Positions 59,292 through 64,000 of a stretch of 64,000 nucleotides of DNA are shown in pieces. The translations under genes were made by a program, and so were the position numbers. The notes beneath the pieces were generated by a model. It did not search any database. It was not told where the DNA came from and worked only from the letters and a program-made list of their open reading frames with translations. Position 1 is the first letter of the stretch; each line of letters opens with the position of its first letter. The stretch is from NCBI RefSeq assembly GCF_011075055.1, contig NC_058140.1, positions 13,886,668-13,950,667 of the forward strand, given 5' to 3'. The stretch comes from Mangifera indica. Taxonomy: Eukaryota > Streptophyta > Magnoliopsida > Sapindales > Anacardiaceae.

Positions 59292-62200
59292 ATGGACTCC
59301 CATCCAAACGAACCAGACGATCCACTCACCCCCGCCGGCCGCCTCTTCCTCCACCCGGAGATGAACGTCATAATCCACTGTGTGTTCGGCTTCAAAAACC
59401 CCATAGACGTGGCCCAAGCCAAGTCCACAATCAGAGACTCCCTCATGGTTCAACACCCTCGATTCTCCAGTCTCATGGTCCGTGACTCCCGTGGCTTTGA
59501 ACATTGGAGAAAAACGCACATCGACATCGACCGCCACGTCATCGTCGTCTCTCAGGATCACAACATTGTATCCGTCAATGACTACGTGGCGGAGTTGTCA
59601 GTGAGTTCCCCGCTCAGTTACGACAAGCCCTTGTGGGAGATTCACGTGTTGGAAGGTCACAATTGTGCTGTGTTTAGAATTCATCACGCTCTGGGCGATG
59701 GGATTTCGTTGATGTCCATGTTGTTGGCCAGCTGCAGACTGGCGGCGGACACTGAGGCGTTGCCGACGGTGGGAGTTGCCGGGAATCGGAGAGATAATAG
59801 TTTGGGAAGGAATTGGAGAGAGATTGTGGGGGGGTTTGTGAAAATGATTTGGTTCAGTTTGATGTTTTGTATTGAATTTGTGTTGACAAGTTTGTGGGTT
59901 TGCGATCGGAAAACGGCGATCAGCGGCGGCGCCGGGGTGGAGCTCTGGCCGAGGAAGCTGGCAACCGCCACGTTTGTGTTGGAAGATATGAAAGCGGTAA
60001 AAAGGGCCTTTGATAATGCGGTAAGAGTTGAAAACTTAAGTAGATTTATGTTGTCTTTTCATATATGAAAATGTTTGTTGCAAAAACAAAAAAAAATTTA
60101 GATTTTATTTTATTTTGTTTAATGAAATATAAATCTACTTACTAATATATTATTATTTTAAATTTATATCAATTCCTAAATAATATTAAAACTTTATCCC
60201 ATCAAATTTTTTTAGATGTAATTATTATTTTTAAAATTATTAAAAAATATATATAGTTAAATTTTAAAAATTTTTAAAAATACTTTTAAACTTTTTAGAA
60301 TTTTGAAATTTTTTTAAAAAGTTTCATTGACACGCTTAATATTTTCAAAGATTATAATTTGTTTTCTAAACTTCTGAAAAAAATAAAAAAATAAAAATAT
60401 GTACACAAAATAATCTATACTTTTATTTAACAAAATTTATTAATAAAATTAGATAATTTGTAAAAATCTAATTGTTTAAAGTTTAAAAGATAAGAATTTA
60501 ATAGTTCTAACAGTTAGATCGAAAATACCATTTTGGCTTATGATAAATAAGAGCGAGATAACAAAATAATAAAATTAACACCAAGGACATTACAATGACA
60601 GTAATAATTCTTTTGAATATAACAAAATATCAATGACGGTAATAATTTTTATATATAATTTTATTTGTAAAAAGTTATATATTATTATATGATTAAATAT
60701 TATTTTATTTTTAATTTTATTATAATATATTATTATTTATATGTAAAATTATATATATAATACTATATTTACCAAATGAGGTTATTATTAGATGGGACAA
60801 AACTCATCCATTATTTATGGAGATTTGACTATAAAAGAGAGACAACTTTATACAAAAGGGAGGTTACCAAAAAAAATCGTTATAAGTAAAATAGAGATAT
60901 TTTTAAAAATTCAATAATTAAAATTTATGACTAATACTAAGGAATTTTCAAAAATAAATTTATAGCTTTAAAAAAAATAAAAATTTGGATGGCCCCGGAT
61001 ACAATGCTATTTCCATCCAAGAACAAACCATTCAGATTATTAATACTATCTACATTGCTGCAATAATTTGCTTGAAAATGTTTTGTAATGCAATATTTTA
61101 AACGAAAAAAAAAGCCACTTGTATTTTTTCATGAGAAAAATAATTCTTTTGAATATAAGAAAATATCAGGATGGTGTTTATGGGTTTCTGTTGTTCAGCT
61201 TTCCAAATTTGTGATTAAAAGAAATATTAGAACTGATTAAATTTTTGTTATGGAGACCATCAATGACGTTCTTTTTGGAGTGGTGTCATTTGGATTATCA
61301 AGATACCTGGATCACCGATCACCAAATGGTAATGTTTTAACTGTGAATTGTAATTTCATGCTTAAATCAAACATTAATCTTCCCAGGACTTGCAAGTTAA
61401 CAAATTTGAGTAATCAATCTCTGTTAGTAGCTCTACCAGAGGGACTTCGGATTACGGGCGTAGCCATGATTAATTTAAGACAGCAACCAGGATTGCAGGT
61501 TAGATTTTTTGCTATATATTTCAATTCCTGTACTGTCAATAATAATTTCCAGGGAGGTTCATGAAATGTTAACTTTTCGGATAGGCTCAGGAATTATCCG
61601 AAATGATGAAAAGAAAGAAATCAGGATCACGGTGGGGGAACAAATTTGGCATACTTCTTCTACCTGTTTATTATCACAAAGCCGGTCCTGATCCCCTAGC
61701 GTATTTGAGGAGAGCTAAGGCAATGATCGACAGGAAGAAACGGACTTTAGAGGGTCATTTTTCATACAGAATTGGTTATCTTGTAATGTCTTGGTTTGGA
61801 TCAAAGGTGAGGATAAAGTTTATATCTCTGGTTTTTTTTCCGCAGTTTCATTGCGCACGGATGATTTTGTGATTATTGTTTGTTTTGATATTGCAGTTTG
61901 CTTCAATGCTGAATTACAGGATTGTTTGCAATACCAGCTTCACAATCTCAAATTTAGTTGGTCCACAGGAAGAAATTACACTTGCAGGCAACCCTGTAAC
62001 TTATATCAGGGCGAACACTAGTAGCATAGCCCATGTATGAGCAAAATCTCTAAATGCATTTGACAGAACAGAATCAAAATTTGCTAATCAAACAGTTGAA
62101 ACTGATGTGATAATACTATTGATTGAAGGATGCTTAAGTGTTTGTGAAATGCAGGCATTGACAATGCACGTGGTGAGCTATGCAGGAAGAGCTGATATGC

Positions 62201-62319
62201 AAATCCTGGTTGCCAAAGACATCATCCCTGACCCAGAATTTCTTGCCAAGTGTTTCGAAGACGCGTTGCTTGAAATGAAAGAGGCAGCCACAGCAGCTGA
62301 AGTCTCCAACAAGATTTAG
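59292..62319 (+). CDS. WSD1-like wax-ester synthase/diacylglycerol O-acyltransferase
   Basis: Six exons: 59292-60020, 61256-61328, 61431-61498, 61591-61806, 61897-62034 and 62155-62319, with GT-AG borders and a continuous frame, total 462 aa (family about 460-490). The catalytic HHxxxDG motif is HHALGDG (His131, His132, Asp136, Gly137). Family landmarks follow: DPLTPAGRLF at the N-terminus, TINDVLFGVVSFGLSRYL, RWGNKFGILLLPVYYH, FTISNLVGPQEEI, SYAGRADMQILVAKDIIPDP and FEDALLEMKEAA. These enzymes join fatty alcohol and acyl-CoA into wax esters, and can make triacylglycerol, at the ER in cuticle-forming cells. A hydrophobic stretch at about 188-203 (IWFSLMFCIEFVL) could be a membrane segment. 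The 1.24-kb first intron is AT-rich with a foldback at 60640-60780. No disruption is seen. Confidence 0.93.
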
Positions 62320-62810
62320 GGTAGGGGGAGATTGCAGTTCAATCATACAGAAAAGATTTGTTGAAGAATTTGTGTACGGGTATGTTATACAAGAGAGGTA
62401 AACAGGAAAAAGACGATATACTCTTTGAGTCTTGAGGACTGACTGACTGATTTGTCAATACCATTACCTCCGCATAAGAATTATAAAGGTTTTATATTAT
62501 TTGTTTTAGTGAATTATATAAGCATTTCTAACATGTTAAATCAATGTTTTTAACTTTCTAATATTTAAGTAATGTATTTTTTAAACAATAAAACTATATA
62601 TATAATTTTATGTATAAATAACGATATATTATCATGTGATTAAATATTATTTTATCTTTAATTTTTAACTATATAATTATATGATGACACATTATTATTT
62701 ATATATAAAATTATACATATAATACTACTCTTTTTTTAGATAAAATAGTGCGTTCAATTTTTATATATAATTTGATGTATTTCTTAAAAAAGCAATATTT
62801 TTTATTTTTA
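62320..62810. other. 3' flank of the WSD gene with an AT foldback
   Basis: Probable 3' UTR followed by an AT-rich foldback copy at 62590-62730. Confidence 0.5.
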
Positions 62811-63210
62811 GGTTGCGTTTAGTTTAGTGAGGGTAATGTTTTATTATTAAAAATAAAAAATTATCATAAAGATAAAGTACTGTATAAATAATTATTGTGT
62901 TTGTAATAAAAAATTATTAAGATGTTATTTTACTTAAATATATTGAGATATAATTATTATAAAATATTATTCATATTACTTATTATATTAATTAAAAATA
63001 AAAATATTTTCGTTTTTAAAAATTAATAAATTAAAATATAACAAAATTATAATTAACTTGATAATATTTTAACACAAATTAATAATTAAATTATCTATCA
63101 TATCACTATTAATAATAAAAAATTAAAATTTTTTATTATTTATTCATCAAATAAAATAATATAAAATAAATTAACAAAATAATCATTTTATCCGTAAACC
63201 AAACCCCCCC
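62811..63210. mobile_element. PIF/Harbinger-like MITE, copy 3
   Basis: Ends GGTTGCGTTTAGTTTAG and, inverted, GGGGGGGTTTGGTTTACGG. The interior has GATAAAGTACTGTATAAAT as in the copy at 55918 (AGATAGAGTACTTAAAA). The target duplication is not clear. Confidence 0.5.
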
Positions 63211-64000
63211 ATTCAGGTATTCTTTTAGAAAGAATAAAGTTTTCACCCAAGGTTTGCTGCGTTTACACCTCTCACTTACAAAGTTTGAAAAACACAATTT
63301 TCCATCCTCAGTCAGTGTGCTTAGTGGTTTCCATTAATGGATGAGATAACCTGGTTTTAAAGATGAAAATGCTTCGGTTGATTTTATAAAATTTATTGGA
63401 GCTGCATAACAAATTCTTCCTAAAACTTTATTAAATGTATTTTAATCTAAAGTTCATGTTAATTTTAGGTTAATAATTAAAAAATGAATTTAAAAATTTT
63501 GGAAAAGGCCATTGGTGGCATTTGTTGACTAGATTACACCCAAAATTATGTGATTTGGCTAAAAACTGGATCACCCCTAACAAAGTTTGATCTGTCGAAT
63601 CACACCTTGATTTTGTGTTATAGTCAATTCACACCATGTCAAGTGTAATCCCATCCAAATTACATATTTTCAAATATAATTTAATCAGATCACATTATAT
63701 TCTACATGTAATTCTAGCTAGATCACACTATCATGCGTGTGATCTGCCCAAGATTATATCTGGTTAGCAACCAAATATTACGCCAACCATTGAAACATTT
63801 CTACTGTCAGACTACATTAATTATAAATTATATATTAAATAAATAATTATATAAAATTATTTTAAATATTAATTTTAATATTTATTTAAATTATTTATGG
63901 GCTTGATCATTAGTGAAATAGTTCGATTATTAGTTTAATTAAATTATTTCTTTTATCAAATTAATGTTTAATCTGATTTTAAAAACATTACTTTGTAAAT
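63211..64000. other. Intergenic end of the window
   Basis: A one-ended relic of the Mutator-like MITE (TTTTCACCCAAGGTTTGCTG, then TCACTTACAAAGTTTGAAAA) lies at about 63238-63300. The rest contains GATCACA/TGTGATC words and no gene. Confidence 0.45.

Overview
This is nuclear DNA of a flowering plant, almost certainly a eudicot. It is AT-rich, genes are split by GT-AG introns, intergenic spaces are long, and small non-autonomous transposons are dense. The recognisable proteins (U-box ligase, bHLH95-like factors, MBR-type RING ligase, ALP1-like domesticated transposase, CCoAOMT, cytosolic RPS16, WSD wax-ester synthase) are all plant types. I cannot name the species from sequence alone.

Layout. 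0-5.5 kb: AT-rich repeats, with a possible 3' end of a gene at the very start. 6.2-7.5 kb (+): intact single-exon PUB25/26-type U-box E3 ligase, with W-boxes and a palindromic G-box upstream. 11.6-21.8 kb (-): a tandem duplication carrying two three-exon bHLH95 (ZHOUPI/RGE1)-like genes. A coiled-coil pseudogene lies between them. 22.4-32.4 kb (-): one ~10-kb gene for an MBR1/MBR2-type RING-H2 ligase, rebuilt here as five coding exons (720 aa) plus a 5' UTR exon. Its 4.25-kb intron holds a hAT MITE and a perfect 23-bp hairpin. 33-41 kb: repeat-rich, with a probable Copia LTR relic, a solo LTR with a 5-bp target duplication, and two Mutator-like MITEs. 41.4-42.7 kb (+): single-exon ALP1/HARBI1-like protein that has lost one catalytic residue. 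49.5-50.6 kb (+): four-exon CCoAOMT with AC boxes in its promoter. 54.9-55.3 kb (+): intronless RPS16 with a telo-box. 59.3-62.3 kb (+): six-exon WSD1-like wax-ester synthase/diacylglycerol acyltransferase.

The genes do not form a pathway cluster; apart from the bHLH pair they look like unrelated neighbours. The most distinctive content is the mobile-element landscape. A Mutator-type MITE family starts GGCCAAA, makes 9-bp target duplications, and has eight copies here. Two of those copies are near-complete foldbacks with a GC-rich core that reads as the same spurious protein on both strands. Two hAT MITEs have perfect 8-bp duplications, there are three PIF/Harbinger-like MITEs, and an AT-rich foldback family has at least eleven copies. 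MITEs sit within about 450 bp of the start codons of CCoAOMT, RPS16 and the WSD gene. I found no tRNA, rRNA or CRISPR array, and no clearly new protein system.
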